From: UBA2031 sp037189985
GTDB lineage: Bacteria; Pseudomonadota; Gammaproteobacteria; Pseudomonadales; Moraxellaceae
Assembly (NCBI GenBank): GCA_037189985.1
Contig: JBBCJX010000031.1
Coordinates: 1 to 64,000 of the forward strand
Length of the DNA stretch: 64,000 nt
Reading direction: 5' to 3'
A program made the position numbers and the translations under genes. Below the pieces are notes generated by a model, which was given only the letters and a program-made list of their open reading frames with translations, was not told the origin of the DNA and did no database searches. Shown piece by piece: positions 42,924-53,301 of the stretch (position 1 is the first letter of the stretch; every line of letters begins with the position of its first letter).

Positions 42924-45278
42924 TCAATTCATAGCCAGCAGCTCGCTGAAATCAAAGTCATAACGCCACTCTCCTCCCTGATCATCGGCGATCAGCACAG
43001 CAGGCCTCGGGAACGTGGAAAGATCCAGCCCGAAATGCCACCAGCTATTACCGGCAGCAACATGAAGCCCATCCCAGCCCAGCGAAAGCTCCAGCGCTTT
43101 GTTGCTGAGCGACTGGTTGGGCTGGCTTATGGTTAGCACAGTGTTGGCAAGACGAGCCTTGTACACATGGCCGGAGTAAGACTTGCCCTGCTCCATCATG
43201 GTGACATCACCTTCCACCAACAGGTCCAGCGAGCCAATATTGGTGATTAGCCGTGTTAGCAAGCCGCCAATGTCAGCAGTTTCACCATCAGCACCACCTG
43301 CAAGCCCCTTCAGCAAAGTAACAACATCGTCGCGTAAATCAGACACCATCACGCCCATGTTCTTGAGGTTGCCGTATCCCTTGGCCTTGAAGAGCGTGAG
43401 GATGCTGACAGATACATCGGCATCGAAACGGCCATCCTTGTTCATGGAGAAGGTCAGAGATTCACCTTGCCCCACGCCGAACCATGAGCCATTGGGAAGA
43501 GTGATGCGGCCACCGCTCACAGCACCATTCAACGTGATGCGGCCACTTTCACCTCCTTTCATGTCCACGTTGACATAGCCCTGGCCTTCGATGGAAAGCT
43601 GGCTGTTGTTGTCTTTCTTGACCAGACGGGCTTTCTGGAAATCGATATCCACCTTGAATTTTGCCGTCTTGGCGAGATCAATCATGTCGGCAATGACAGC
43701 CTTCATCTCAGGGCTATCCAACAATCCCGAGGACTCCTCATCGCCATCACCAGTTCCGCTTGCTCCCTCAGACGCCCCCCCCATCATGGAGGCAAGAGCG
43801 GACGTAACGGCCCCTCTCAAACTTGTCATCAGCGGTTCAAAATCCGTCCCTGTGGCATCAATCAGGATGGACGCGTCAACTTCACCACCAATCTGTTCAT
43901 TGCCGATCGTACCTGTGAGGCTAAGCGGGAACTTCTTGTTTCCACCCATCGCGGACCAGACAACAGGCAGAGTTACCGTCAGATCGACCTCAAGACCATC
44001 AGTTTGCGTACCTGTAACTTTCAGTGTGTTGCCCGTCAAAGCCGGTGTCAGGCCATTGAGCGGCAGCAAGGGAAACAGCTGGAAGTCGCTGGGATTAAAA
44101 GCCTCAGAAGGCAAAAGCTCAGCAAGAACATCCGCAGCAAGACGATTGACCACTGCAGATGCTGCATAACCCACTGTCTGGAAAGCAGCACCTGTGAAGG
44201 AGAAAGTATCCTCAGAGACCAGCCAACCGAACTTTCTCAGCTCACCGGCAATGGCATCTTCAAGTTTGGTATAGCCATGTTGCGAGATGACGGCCCGTAC
44301 ATCCTGCCCCATGGGGCCCAGAGCATCGACAAAGCGCTCGCTGTTGAGCTCAGCGCAGCCTGCCGGATTATGGCAGGTGGAACTAAACTCACCGTCCTGG
44401 AGAGCATCAATAAAGGCATTCGTCCACCCCAAGGCCAAACGCTGGGTTGCACTTGATGTCGCCAGATCAGCCATGGCATAAGCCGCAACATACAGGTCAT
44501 GCAGGTTTGCAATGACACCGGAGTTGTCAGCCTCCAGCAGGCGTCCATTATTGTCGATGAACGCTTGGCTGTAGCGCTGGATGTTGGCACCCATCTGGCC
44601 AGCATTGCCACCTGACAACTCGGCAAAGGCAGCAGAGAGCAGGGAAATCTTGCGGCTGGCATCCGTCATGGTTGCCATCATGGTTGCACTGGCAATATTG
44701 CCAGGTGTTGCCAGCAGATCAGCCGGCGACATGCGGAACAGTGCAGCCACACGGCTACGGGCTACCGTCAGATTGCTGCTGCTCAGGCGGCCATTGCCCA
44801 TGAACTCGGCATAACTCACCAGCAGGGTGCTCACCGGAGTCACCGGCATGATGGTGACAGCGCCATCGCTACCTACTGTTACCCAGGAAGTCAGCTCGAG
44901 ATCACCATTGAAGCTGGTGTCATCGCCAAAGTTCTGGCTGCCGCAATGCTCGGCATCACAGACCATCGTGATCGGAGCATCACTGGCACTGTGGGCCAAC
45001 AGCAGCTTGTACACATCCCCCGGCTGACGATCTGCCAAGGTCAGGGTAAACGTGCCATCACCTTGGGTCTCGACGACCTCGACTTCCACATAGGCACCTG
45101 CCTCCCAGCGCAATACCTTGATGGTGGCGCCCTTCAGGACACCTTTGACAGCCACAGAACTGAGTGAGGAAGCAGGAGGACCGCCACTGCCTCCAGCCGC
45201 ACTACCACTCCCGCCGCCACAGGCAGCAAGAAGCAGGGTAAAGGAGAAGAAGAAGCTGGCAACTAAGGCGCGCAACAT
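42924..45278 (-). CDS. large lipoprotein of unknown function
   Basis: 784 residues. The lipobox LLAAC places the lipidated Cys at residue 20, followed by a Gly/Ser-rich linker. Near residues 40-110 a beta-rich segment (VKGVLKGATIKVLRW, GDGTFTLTLADRQPGD) resembles a carboxypeptidase-regulatory or Ig-like domain. The rest mixes helices and many beta strands (for example GQGYVNVDMKGGESGRITLNG), with no motif I can name. The Cys after the linker and no Asp at +2 suggest the outer membrane. It is transcribed alone between a strong promoter and a terminator, next to tamB. Confidence 0.82.
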   Translation of the reverse strand: MLRALVASFFFSFTLLLAACGGGSGSAAGGSGGPPASSLSSVAVKGVLKGATIKVLRWEAGAYVEVEVVETQGDGTFTLTLADRQPGDVYKLLLAHSASDAPITMVCDAEHCGSQNFGDDTSFNGDLELTSWVTVGSDGAVTIMPVTPVSTLLVSYAEFMGNGRLSSSNLTVARSRVAALFRMSPADLLATPGNIASATMMATMTDASRKISLLSAAFAELSGGNAGQMGANIQRYSQAFIDNNGRLLEADNSGVIANLHDLYVAAYAMADLATSSATQRLALGWTNAFIDALQDGEFSSTCHNPAGCAELNSERFVDALGPMGQDVRAVISQHGYTKLEDAIAGELRKFGWLVSEDTFSFTGAAFQTVGYAASAVVNRLAADVLAELLPSEAFNPSDFQLFPLLPLNGLTPALTGNTLKVTGTQTDGLEVDLTVTLPVVWSAMGGNKKFPLSLTGTIGNEQIGGEVDASILIDATGTDFEPLMTSLRGAVTSALASMMGGASEGASGTGDGDEESSGLLDSPEMKAVIADMIDLAKTAKFKVDIDFQKARLVKKDNNSQLSIEGQGYVNVDMKGGESGRITLNGAVSGGRITLPNGSWFGVGQGESLTFSMNKDGRFDADVSVSILTLFKAKGYGNLKNMGVMVSDLRDDVVTLLKGLAGGADGETADIGGLLTRLITNIGSLDLLVEGDVTMMEQGKSYSGHVYKARLANTVLTISQPNQSLSNKALELSLGWDGLHVAAGNSWWHFGLDLSTFPRPAVLIADDQGGEWRYDFDFSELLAMN

Positions 45279-45324
45279 GATGTTGTTCCCCGTTTTTGTT
45301 GTTGTTCTGGGTGAACTGCGTAAT

Positions 45325-45340
45325 CAGACCCGCTGGTCTG
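45325..45340. promoter_or_regulatory. palindrome overlapping the lipoprotein gene start site
   Basis: CAGACC-CGCT-GGTCTG, a perfect 6-base inverted repeat placed just past the -10 box, where a repressor could bind. The binding protein is unknown. Confidence 0.4.
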
Positions 45341-45342
45341 TC

Positions 45343-45370
45343 ATTATAGGATCACACCCCCATCCATCAA
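45343..45370 (-). promoter_or_regulatory. promoter of the lipoprotein gene
   Basis: On the minus strand TTGATG, a 16-base spacer and TATAAT, 65 bases upstream of the ATG. The -10 is a perfect consensus, which makes it the best promoter match I found in the window. Confidence 0.6.
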
Positions 45371-45411
45371 TGTCCTTTCATCCCGGTGGCTTGAACGGAA
45401 AGACAGTCGGA

Positions 45412-48400
45412 CTAGAACCTGAGGGTGTAGAAAAGGTCGATGGCACTTTCCAGCGAGGAGACGGCCTCAAGATAGACCTTGGAGCTGATCTTGTAGCGAA
45501 GGGTCGCCGTGTTTACAGGGGTGAAGATGCCAACCCCGTAACGGAGATAGAGCTTGGGACTAAGATAGCCGGAAACCGTGACCTGGGTGTCGTCCCCGCT
45601 GCCTTCGGCATCCACGGCAAGATCGGTGATTCCGAAAGACTCCCCGATTTTTGTGGTCAGCCCGGCACCTCCGGTAGCGCCCAGCTTGATGGCGGCGGCA
45701 GCGGCAGACAGGTTGTTTTCCCCGCCCTGCTGGTCCAAGGGACGACCCAGTACCAGATAAGACAGGATTTCCTCCTGGGAGAGTCCGCCGTTATCGGCAA
45801 AGAAGGACACTTCCGGGGTATTTACACGCCCGGCCACGCGCACGCCGACCACCTCGCTGTCAACTTCGCGCACGGCCTCCACGTCCAGCCCGGGCTGAGT
45901 AAGGTTGCCGGCAAATATCAGGCGGCCACGCCGGATCAGCAAGCGCTGGCCATAAGCGTCGTAACGGGCATCCTTGTCCAGCTCAACCTCACCACTGGCC
46001 TCCAGCCCTTTCTTGCCCTGTTGACGCAGGCGCAACGCACCCATGAGGCGTCCGTTCACGCCATAGCCATGGAAAAACACATCGTCGCCCAGGCGCACAC
46101 TGATATCCGCATTGATAAGCCAGTTGGCCACCATGCGCGTGGTCTGGCTCTGCAACTCCCCCTCGTCGTTCACGATCACCACATCCGGCGAAAGCCCCAC
46201 TGCACCGCCTTCTAACTGCTTGATGTTGAGGCGGGCCATGGGAACACGGATGGAACCGGTCAGGTCTACCTGGCCGGGAATGACCTTCAAGGCCAGGTCA
46301 GGATCAATCTCGGCCAGCAACTGGGGTTGTTGTCGCAGTTCGAAACGCTGCCCCTTGAGCGTCAGGTCAAGGCGCGGCTGGCCCTGCCAGTCGGCGTCGC
46401 CTGCGAGCGTCGCACTGCCCTCGCCGCTTTTCATGGTGCCACTGATGGCGGCGGCATGCCCGCGGACATCCATGCGTGCCGTAATGTCATGCATGTTCAC
46501 TGGCAGCCGGTGCAGGCCGACCTCTCCCTGTGCCAGTTGTACGTCACCCCAGTATTGGGGCTTCTGCAGGGTCCCCTCGATACGACCATTGGCGGAGACA
46601 GTGCCGGCCAGCGTGGAAAGTGCCGGGAAAAAAGGCTGCAGCACATCCAGACGCAGACCTTGCAGGGCAACCGTGCCATCCACCGGCTTTTCTTCACCAT
46701 AGGGATGGATGGAGGCACGGATATTTCCCTGCCCCACGGTGCCGGAAGCCAGATCGAACCTCAGGTCGACCTTGTCCGTACCTGCCTCTGCCTGTAAACC
46801 AAGGTGCTCATAGGGCAGAACCAGGGGCGGCAAGGGCTCGTCACGGGCCAGCGTCAATGCTCCAGCCTCGGCACTCAGGACAGCAACAAGCTGGGCAGGT
46901 TGTCCTGCCTCCCAGCCGCCTGTCACATGGCCCTTGATCAAGCCGCTGGCAAGCAGGCCCTGGGGCAAGAGGCTGGCCAGGCGCTCTGCCTGCAGGCCCT
47001 CCAGCCGTAAACGGACATTGCCGGAGGGGCCGATCAGGAGATCCTCTTCATTGCAGAGCCTCGCCTCTCCGCTGACCCAGCAATGGGGGGCCAGCAGCAA
47101 TTGTTGCTGCTCTTTCTGCCAGCCCAGCGCAAAAGCATCGGCAAGATGCCAGTCCAGTTCGGGAAGACTGAACTGGCCGCTCTCCATCCGGCCATTCCAG
47201 TCCAGCGTCTGTGCGTCGAAATGCCCGCTCAGCAAGCCATTGCTGAGCGCGTGATCCGTGATCACCTCCCACTTCAACTGGTGTTCAGCCTGCGTGCCAT
47301 TGAGGTCCAGTGCCAGTTGTCCCAGGTCGCGAGTACCAGACGTTATGCCTTCGGCTCGCAGGGCAACGGTACCCGCCGTCTCACCCAGGGCAGGCAGATT
47401 TACCTGCAATTGCAGACTCCGGGCATGCAAGGAAGCCATGCCGGCTTTTTCTGCCAGGAGATCGGCACGAATATCCGGCTGCCGCTCTTCGCCCTCCAGT
47501 GCCAGTACGCCCTCAACTTTCCCCTGCAGCCTGGGATCAAGCACTGTCATCTCATTGAGCTGGAAATGGGTAGCGAGATTCCAGCCCTGCTCGCGCAATC
47601 CCCCAGTCAGCATGAGCTGATTGTCACCCCAGGCCAGCTTCAGGCCCGGCGTCCAGGCCTTCGGCCAGACATTTGCAGACCCGGCGGGCGGCAACACCAC
47701 GGCCAAGGCGCCATCCATGACCACTGGCTGATCACGTAAGCTTCCGTTGAGATGGCTGTCTTCTATGTTTACTTCGCGATGCTGGCTGCCCCAGCGACCA
47801 TGGCCGGCCAGGTGCCCTGTAAAGCGCCCAGGCCATGCTGGCAACAGCCAGGCTGTTTCGAAGTCGCCCAGAACCAGAGCCCCCTGCCAGCTGATGATGG
47901 TATCGATATCAGCCTCGCCACCCAGTTCCAGCCGCCCTGCGTCACCGGCATAGCGCAGGCTTTCCACATTGACGTGGCGATCAGCACCGGAAATTTCACC
48001 ACTCCATGTGCCGGCCGGAAATCTCGACGTCGCAACATCCGTTGTCAGGCGTGCCCGGTATCCCTTCAGGCTGCCGCTGAAATCCAGCGAACCCTGTTCG
48101 CTGCTGGTGGCCTCCAAGCCGGGCAAGCGGCGCTTTACCTGCTGCCACTGCAGCAATACGTCCTGGCTGGCCTGCAGGTCCCAGAGCCATGAGCTGCCCT
48201 TTTCTTTCAGGCTCCATGTCTCGCCATTGTCCAGTTTCAGCACAGCCTCTGCCGTTGAACCTTGCTGACGGGTACTGCCCTTTGACTGCAGTGTTCCGGT
48301 CATGGCGGGCAAGACAGCTTCCGGGACCGGCCATTGCCGTGCCAGATTCAGGCCTTGGAAGCGCGAATCGAGTGTCCAGCTCAAACCCTGTTGCCAGCCC

Positions 48401-49425
48401 ACACTGGCTTTGGCCTCAAGCCTTCCCATGTCGCCACTGAAATCCAGCGTCTCGACCTGAGCCGATTTCCAGTCACTGGAGGCCCGCCACTGGTACTTTC
48501 CGGGAGGAACGTGAAGCCCTTTGAGAATGGCCGAGCCAGTTGTACGCAGGCCAGTCTTGGCGCCCGTCACGCGCAACTCACCGCCGCCACTGGCCAGCTT
48601 CTGGGCAGGCAGCCACGGCAAGGTGAATGCCTGCCAGTTCAGCGAGGCCGAATAGGGAAGATCAGGCAGCAAGGGGCGCACCCTGCCCTTGGCCGATGCC
48701 GTCAGCGGGCCTTGCGACGACAATTCCACCAGCAGGTCGACAATCTCCTGCTGCAAACGGAACGCTACCGGCTGCCAGCCCTGTTCGCGAAAAGGCAGGA
48801 AGTCCAAGGAGCCGTCCGCATCAATGGCATACCCTCCGACAGTACGCAGAGAGCCTTTCAACTGCAGCTCCCCCAATTGCTCTTGAGCAAGCTGCAATTG
48901 CTCAAGCTGCAAGCGGCTTCCGCGCCACTGGCCAGCCAGCGCGATACGGACCACGGTCAATGGTTTCTGTGCCTGCCAGGTGAACACGCGAACATCCGTC
49001 ACGACCAGTTCACCCACCTCCAGGCGCAGGGGCAAAATCAGCAAGGGCAGGCGCGCCGGCTCCCCGCTGGGAGGGGATGTCATGCGCACATCCACGCCCT
49101 CTGCCTGCAGGCTGTGCAACCTTGCCTCTCCCCACAGCAGTTGCATCAGCGACCAGCGCGCCAGTACATGGCGGACACGCACATCCAGAGCACCAGTCTT
49201 GAAATGGACATCCTCCAGTTCCAGCCCGCTCAGCAAGGTCCCGCTCTGATAGCGCGCGCTCAACATGCGTTGCATGCCCAGCCCCTGCTCCAGCAGCCAC
49301 CGGCTGCCGCCTTCACTGCCGAGCATGGCCAAGGTCGGCAGGAGGATGAGGATGAGCAGCAGCAAGGCCCAGAGCAGGAAGCGCACCAGCAGACGGAACA
49401 CCTTCAATGCACGATCACGCCACAT
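45412..49425 (-). CDS. tamB: translocation and assembly module protein TamB
   Basis: 1337 residues. One N-terminal membrane anchor (LLLILILLPTLAMLGSEG), then a very long periplasmic beta-taco region. The C-terminal DUF490 domain is clear (SYLVLGRPLDQQGG to the last residues DLFYTLRF, ending in the aromatic residue common in the family). With TamA it helps insert outer-membrane proteins or moves phospholipid to the outer membrane. It overlaps the tamA stop by one base. Confidence 0.95.
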   Translation of the reverse strand: MWRDRALKVFRLLVRFLLWALLLLILILLPTLAMLGSEGGSRWLLEQGLGMQRMLSARYQSGTLLSGLELEDVHFKTGALDVRVRHVLARWSLMQLLWGEARLHSLQAEGVDVRMTSPPSGEPARLPLLILPLRLEVGELVVTDVRVFTWQAQKPLTVVRIALAGQWRGSRLQLEQLQLAQEQLGELQLKGSLRTVGGYAIDADGSLDFLPFREQGWQPVAFRLQQEIVDLLVELSSQGPLTASAKGRVRPLLPDLPYSASLNWQAFTLPWLPAQKLASGGGELRVTGAKTGLRTTGSAILKGLHVPPGKYQWRASSDWKSAQVETLDFSGDMGRLEAKASVGWQQGLSWTLDSRFQGLNLARQWPVPEAVLPAMTGTLQSKGSTRQQGSTAEAVLKLDNGETWSLKEKGSSWLWDLQASQDVLLQWQQVKRRLPGLEATSSEQGSLDFSGSLKGYRARLTTDVATSRFPAGTWSGEISGADRHVNVESLRYAGDAGRLELGGEADIDTIISWQGALVLGDFETAWLLPAWPGRFTGHLAGHGRWGSQHREVNIEDSHLNGSLRDQPVVMDGALAVVLPPAGSANVWPKAWTPGLKLAWGDNQLMLTGGLREQGWNLATHFQLNEMTVLDPRLQGKVEGVLALEGEERQPDIRADLLAEKAGMASLHARSLQLQVNLPALGETAGTVALRAEGITSGTRDLGQLALDLNGTQAEHQLKWEVITDHALSNGLLSGHFDAQTLDWNGRMESGQFSLPELDWHLADAFALGWQKEQQQLLLAPHCWVSGEARLCNEEDLLIGPSGNVRLRLEGLQAERLASLLPQGLLASGLIKGHVTGGWEAGQPAQLVAVLSAEAGALTLARDEPLPPLVLPYEHLGLQAEAGTDKVDLRFDLASGTVGQGNIRASIHPYGEEKPVDGTVALQGLRLDVLQPFFPALSTLAGTVSANGRIEGTLQKPQYWGDVQLAQGEVGLHRLPVNMHDITARMDVRGHAAAISGTMKSGEGSATLAGDADWQGQPRLDLTLKGQRFELRQQPQLLAEIDPDLALKVIPGQVDLTGSIRVPMARLNIKQLEGGAVGLSPDVVIVNDEGELQSQTTRMVANWLINADISVRLGDDVFFHGYGVNGRLMGALRLRQQGKKGLEASGEVELDKDARYDAYGQRLLIRRGRLIFAGNLTQPGLDVEAVREVDSEVVGVRVAGRVNTPEVSFFADNGGLSQEEILSYLVLGRPLDQQGGENNLSAAAAAIKLGATGGAGLTTKIGESFGITDLAVDAEGSGDDTQVTVSGYLSPKLYLRYGVGIFTPVNTATLRYKISSKVYLEAVSSLESAIDLFYTLRF

Positions 49426-51188
49426 CAGAGGCTGGGCCCCATGGAAAAATGGATACGGAAAGGCCGGTCAGGCTCCGAGACGGCCCAGGCAACATCCAGG
49501 CGAATCGGCCCTACCGGTGAAACCCAGCGCACACCCACACCAGAGCCGATCTTGAAAGACTCCTCGCCCACGGAATCAAATGCATCACCGGCATCGGAAA
49601 AAACAGCCGCACGCCAGCGCGGAATGAATTCGTAATCGTATTCCACACTGCCCGCCAGGAGATTGCGTGCACCCACAGCAATCCCGTTGGCATCACGCGG
49701 AGATATGGATTTGTAGGAATAACCGCGCACGCTCTGGTCACCCCCGGCGAAGAAGCGCATGGACTGGGGTACGTTGTCGAATTCTTTGGTCAGGATCGCA
49801 CCGGCATCACCTCGCAAAAGGAACTGGTGCTTGCCCCCCAACGTCCTCAAAAAACGGAAACCGCTACGCAGAGAGATCAGGTCAGCATCAGAAAGCAAAT
49901 CTTCAGAGGCAACTTCGATCTGGTAATACTGACGATCCCCCCAGGAAGGGTCCATGCCGCCACGGCTGCGGGTACGGTCCATGCTGAAGCCTGGCAGGAG
50001 AAGATCGGACTTGTCAGCTTTTTGGCCGGGCAGCTCGGTGGTATCACGATTCCAGCGCAGGGAATAAGTGTACTGCCAGCCACTTTTCTTCTTGAGCTGG
50101 CGCTGGGTACCCAGCACGGTATTCCAGTTCACCACGTCTTCCACATCCTCGCGCTTGACCCCGTAGAAATACTGCAAGGTGTCGTTCAGCGGGTGGCTCA
50201 GGGGAACGGTGTACTTGGTATCAAAGGTCGAACGCACGGGAGACACTTCGGTACTGGCTTCGATGCCGTGCCCACGGGTGTTGATGAGCGGACGCTGCCA
50301 CTTGACGCTGACCCGGGCCTGCACGTCGGTGGAATAGCCCACACCGAAGTCAACATGATTGGGCTGGTCTGCGGCCAGCACCACGTCAATGGGCACAGAG
50401 TCATCGATCGCGTTCTCGCGCTGTATCAATACGCGGACATCACTGAAATAGCGGGAATTCAGCAGGCTGCGGTTGAACTCTATGACCTTGTCAGCCTCAT
50501 AGGGTTCGCCCTCGGCAAACGTCAGGAAAGCATCCAGCAGGTCCTGCTTCATGATGTCCTGTGGCTGCCCGTCACGGCGCAGGAAACGGACCGCACCAAA
50601 GTGGTAGCGCGCGCCACTGTCATACACCAGTACGATGTCAGCCGCGTTCTTTGCCGGGCTCACCCGCACTTCGTGCTGGACCCACTCGGCATCAAAATAA
50701 CCATTCTCCGTCGCCAAGGCCTGCAACGAAGACTTGAAGGACTCGTATTTGCCGTGATGGAAAACATCACCCTTGCGCAGGGGAGGCTCCTCGCGCAAGG
50801 CAATAAAGGCCTCATCATTTTCCGCTGCGCCACGCACTTCAAGGCGCAGGCTGTTCACCCTGACTGGCTGCCCCGGCAACACCGTGATGATGACCTTCCC
50901 GCCTTGCTGGTCAATCTGGTAATCCGCCGCGTAATAGCCCAGCGACTGCAAACCCTGAAGCACGCTGTCGTCCAGGCGTACCCGTGTGGAGCGCCAGGAC
51001 TTGATGTCCTCGCTGGTGACCTTGCCGATATAGGCCATGATGTTGTCGCGCAGCTCGCGCTCCACGCCCCGTATCTCGACATCAACATCGGCAGCATGGG
51101 CCACGGGAATGAACAGCAGCAATAGAAGCAGGCCAGCCAGCCACATGCCTGACCCTTGACGCCTCCCCTGCCCTGTTGCTGCCACCAT
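49425..51188 (-). CDS. tamA: translocation and assembly module protein TamA
   Basis: 587 residues from the ATG at 51188; another start at 51146 also gives a signal peptide. LAGLLLLLLFIPVAHA is the signal core. Three POTRA domains follow (to about residue 270) and then the 16-strand Omp85 barrel, with the conserved FFAGGDQSVRGYSYKSISPRD loop. It works with TamB in the outer membrane. Confidence 0.95.
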   Translation of the reverse strand: MVAATGQGRRQGSGMWLAGLLLLLLFIPVAHAADVDVEIRGVERELRDNIMAYIGKVTSEDIKSWRSTRVRLDDSVLQGLQSLGYYAADYQIDQQGGKVIITVLPGQPVRVNSLRLEVRGAAENDEAFIALREEPPLRKGDVFHHGKYESFKSSLQALATENGYFDAEWVQHEVRVSPAKNAADIVLVYDSGARYHFGAVRFLRRDGQPQDIMKQDLLDAFLTFAEGEPYEADKVIEFNRSLLNSRYFSDVRVLIQRENAIDDSVPIDVVLAADQPNHVDFGVGYSTDVQARVSVKWQRPLINTRGHGIEASTEVSPVRSTFDTKYTVPLSHPLNDTLQYFYGVKREDVEDVVNWNTVLGTQRQLKKKSGWQYTYSLRWNRDTTELPGQKADKSDLLLPGFSMDRTRSRGGMDPSWGDRQYYQIEVASEDLLSDADLISLRSGFRFLRTLGGKHQFLLRGDAGAILTKEFDNVPQSMRFFAGGDQSVRGYSYKSISPRDANGIAVGARNLLAGSVEYDYEFIPRWRAAVFSDAGDAFDSVGEESFKIGSGVGVRWVSPVGPIRLDVAWAVSEPDRPFRIHFSMGPSL

Positions 51189-51423
51189 GCCGCTACTGCC
51201 TCGTGCCTGATTGACGAATCCGGTCACGGAAACCGGCTGCCAAAACGGCAGATCATAGCGGCTTTCCTGCCCGGCTGTGACGTAGCCTTGTATCAAGCTG
51301 TGCCTGTCCTGACCAATCATTTCCGGTACTGGCAGGTCGCGTCGGCCTTCCTATAAGCTCAGCCGCCAAGACGCCCGAAGAAATGCAGGGCTCCCCCCGG
51401 TCCGTACAAAGACAAGGATTGCC

Positions 51424-53301
51424 ATGAGCAACCAGTTCACCCTTCTCAAGACCCGCCGCTTCCTGCCTTTCTTCCTCACGCAATTCCTGAACGCCTTCAA
51501 TGACAACGTCTACAAACAGGCGCTGATCATTTTCCTGACGTTCAGTGCGCCGGCCATGACAGACCTGCCACTGCCCATCCTGACCAATCTTTGCGCCGGG
51601 CTCTTCATCCTGCCTTTCTTCCTGTTCTCGGCCACCGCCGGGCAGATTGCGGACAAATTCGAGAAGTCGTCGCTGATCCGGCTGACCAAGGCCATGGAGA
51701 TCGGCATCATGCTGCTGGGTGCCAGCGGCTTCTGGCTGCAACAGTTCTGGATGCTGCTGCTGGCCCTCTTCCTCATGGGCATGCAGTCCACGATCTTCGG
51801 GCCGATCAAGTACTCCATCCTGCCGCAGGCCCTGCGCAAGGATGAACTCGTGGGCGGCAACGGCATGGTGGAAATGGCCACCTCCGTCGCCATCCTCACC
51901 GGCTCCATCCTGGGCGGGTGGATCATCACCCATGAGGGCGGCCACCAGGTCGTGGCCTTCACCGTGCTGGGCATTGCCGTGCTGGGCTTCTTCGCCAGCC
52001 TCAGGGTGCCACCGGTGACCGTGACGGACCCCGGGCTCCGCATCAATCCCAATCCTTTTTCCGAAACCTGGCGCAACCTTCAGTTCACGCGCCAGAACCG
52101 CACCATTTTCCTCTCCATCCTCGGGATTTCCTGGTTCTGGTTCTATGGCGCCACCTTCCTCGCGCAGATGCCGGTATTTGCCAAAGAGGTACTGGGGGGC
52201 AACGAGATGGTGGTGGTGTTCATGCTCACGCTGTTCTCGGTAGGCGTGGGCGTGGGTTCACTGCTTTGCGAAAAACTCTCGGACAAGCGCGTGGAGCTGG
52301 GACTCGTACCCTTCGGTGCCATCGGCTACACGCTCTTCACCATAGACCTGTATTTCGCCACGCGCGGGATGCAGGCCGGGCAGCTCGTCGGCGTGGGCGA
52401 ATTCCTCACAAGTGCCGAAAACCGGCGCGTGACACTGGACCTGCTCATGATCGGCCTTTTTGCCGGCTTCTATATCGTGCCGCTGTATGCATTGGTGCAG
52501 ACACGCTCGGAACCGGAACACCGCGCCCGCACCATTGCCGGCAACAACATCATCAACGCCCTGTTCATGGTGGTTTCCGCCCTGATGGCCGCCTCCCTGC
52601 TCACGCTGGCCGGCTTCTCCATGGCCGATCTTTTCCTCACCCTGGCCATACTCAGCGTGCTCGTTTCCGCCTACATCTTCACGCTGGTACCGGAATTCCT
52701 CATGCGCTTCATCGTCTGGATGTTCATGAGCGTTTTCTACCGCGTGGAGCGCAAGCACATTGACCGCATTCCCGAAGAAGGCCCCTGCGTACTGGTCTGC
52801 AACCATGTGAGCTTCTTCGATGCGCTGGTGTTGGCAACCGCCATCCGCCGCCCGCCGCGCTTCGTGATGGACCACAACATCTTCCGGAATCCCCTGATGA
52901 ACTTCATCTTCCGCACGGCACGAGCCATTCCCATTGCTCCTGCCAAGGTGGACCCGGCCCTGCTGGAAAAAGCCTATGAAGACATTGCCGCCGCCCTGGC
53001 AGACGGCGAGGTCGTCTGCATTTTCCCGGAGGGACGCATTACCGATAACGGCGAGATGTATCCTTTCAAGAACGGCATACAGCGCATCGTTGAGCAGCGT
53101 CCCGTTCCCGTGATCCCGCTTGCCTTGCAAGGCCTCTGGGGCAGCTTCTCCAGCCGCAAGGGTGGTGACGCATTTACCAAATTCCCGCGCCGCTTCCGCT
53201 CTCGCGTGGCTGTGCATGCAGGCACTCCCGTTCCACCTGAAGAGGCCACACCCTCATTGCTGGAAACACGGGTCCGTGAACTGAGAGGCGACTGGAAATA
53301 G
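51424..53301 (+). CDS. LplT-like MFS transporter fused to a PlsC acyltransferase
   Basis: 625 residues. Residues 1 to about 425 form an MFS transporter with 12 membrane segments, starting with the LplT-type FLTQFLNAFNDNVYKQAL. From about 435 the PlsC domain begins: NHVSFFD (460-466) is the HX4D catalytic motif and FPEGR (534-538) the glycerol-phosphate-binding motif. In E. coli, LplT flips lysophospholipid and Aas re-acylates it; this fusion lacks the acyl-ACP synthetase part of Aas. It is divergent from tamA. Confidence 0.92.
   Translation: MSNQFTLLKTRRFLPFFLTQFLNAFNDNVYKQALIIFLTFSAPAMTDLPLPILTNLCAGLFILPFFLFSATAGQIADKFEKSSLIRLTKAMEIGIMLLGASGFWLQQFWMLLLALFLMGMQSTIFGPIKYSILPQALRKDELVGGNGMVEMATSVAILTGSILGGWIITHEGGHQVVAFTVLGIAVLGFFASLRVPPVTVTDPGLRINPNPFSETWRNLQFTRQNRTIFLSILGISWFWFYGATFLAQMPVFAKEVLGGNEMVVVFMLTLFSVGVGVGSLLCEKLSDKRVELGLVPFGAIGYTLFTIDLYFATRGMQAGQLVGVGEFLTSAENRRVTLDLLMIGLFAGFYIVPLYALVQTRSEPEHRARTIAGNNIINALFMVVSALMAASLLTLAGFSMADLFLTLAILSVLVSAYIFTLVPEFLMRFIVWMFMSVFYRVERKHIDRIPEEGPCVLVCNHVSFFDALVLATAIRRPPRFVMDHNIFRNPLMNFIFRTARAIPIAPAKVDPALLEKAYEDIAAALADGEVVCIFPEGRITDNGEMYPFKNGIQRIVEQRPVPVIPLALQGLWGSFSSRKGGDAFTKFPRRFRSRVAVHAGTPVPPEEATPSLLETRVRELRGDWK

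Noticed and set aside
48334..49635. 433-codon plus-strand frame antisense to tamB and tamA
   Set aside because: High-GC antisense shadow, Gln/His/Arg-rich, with no recognisable domain.
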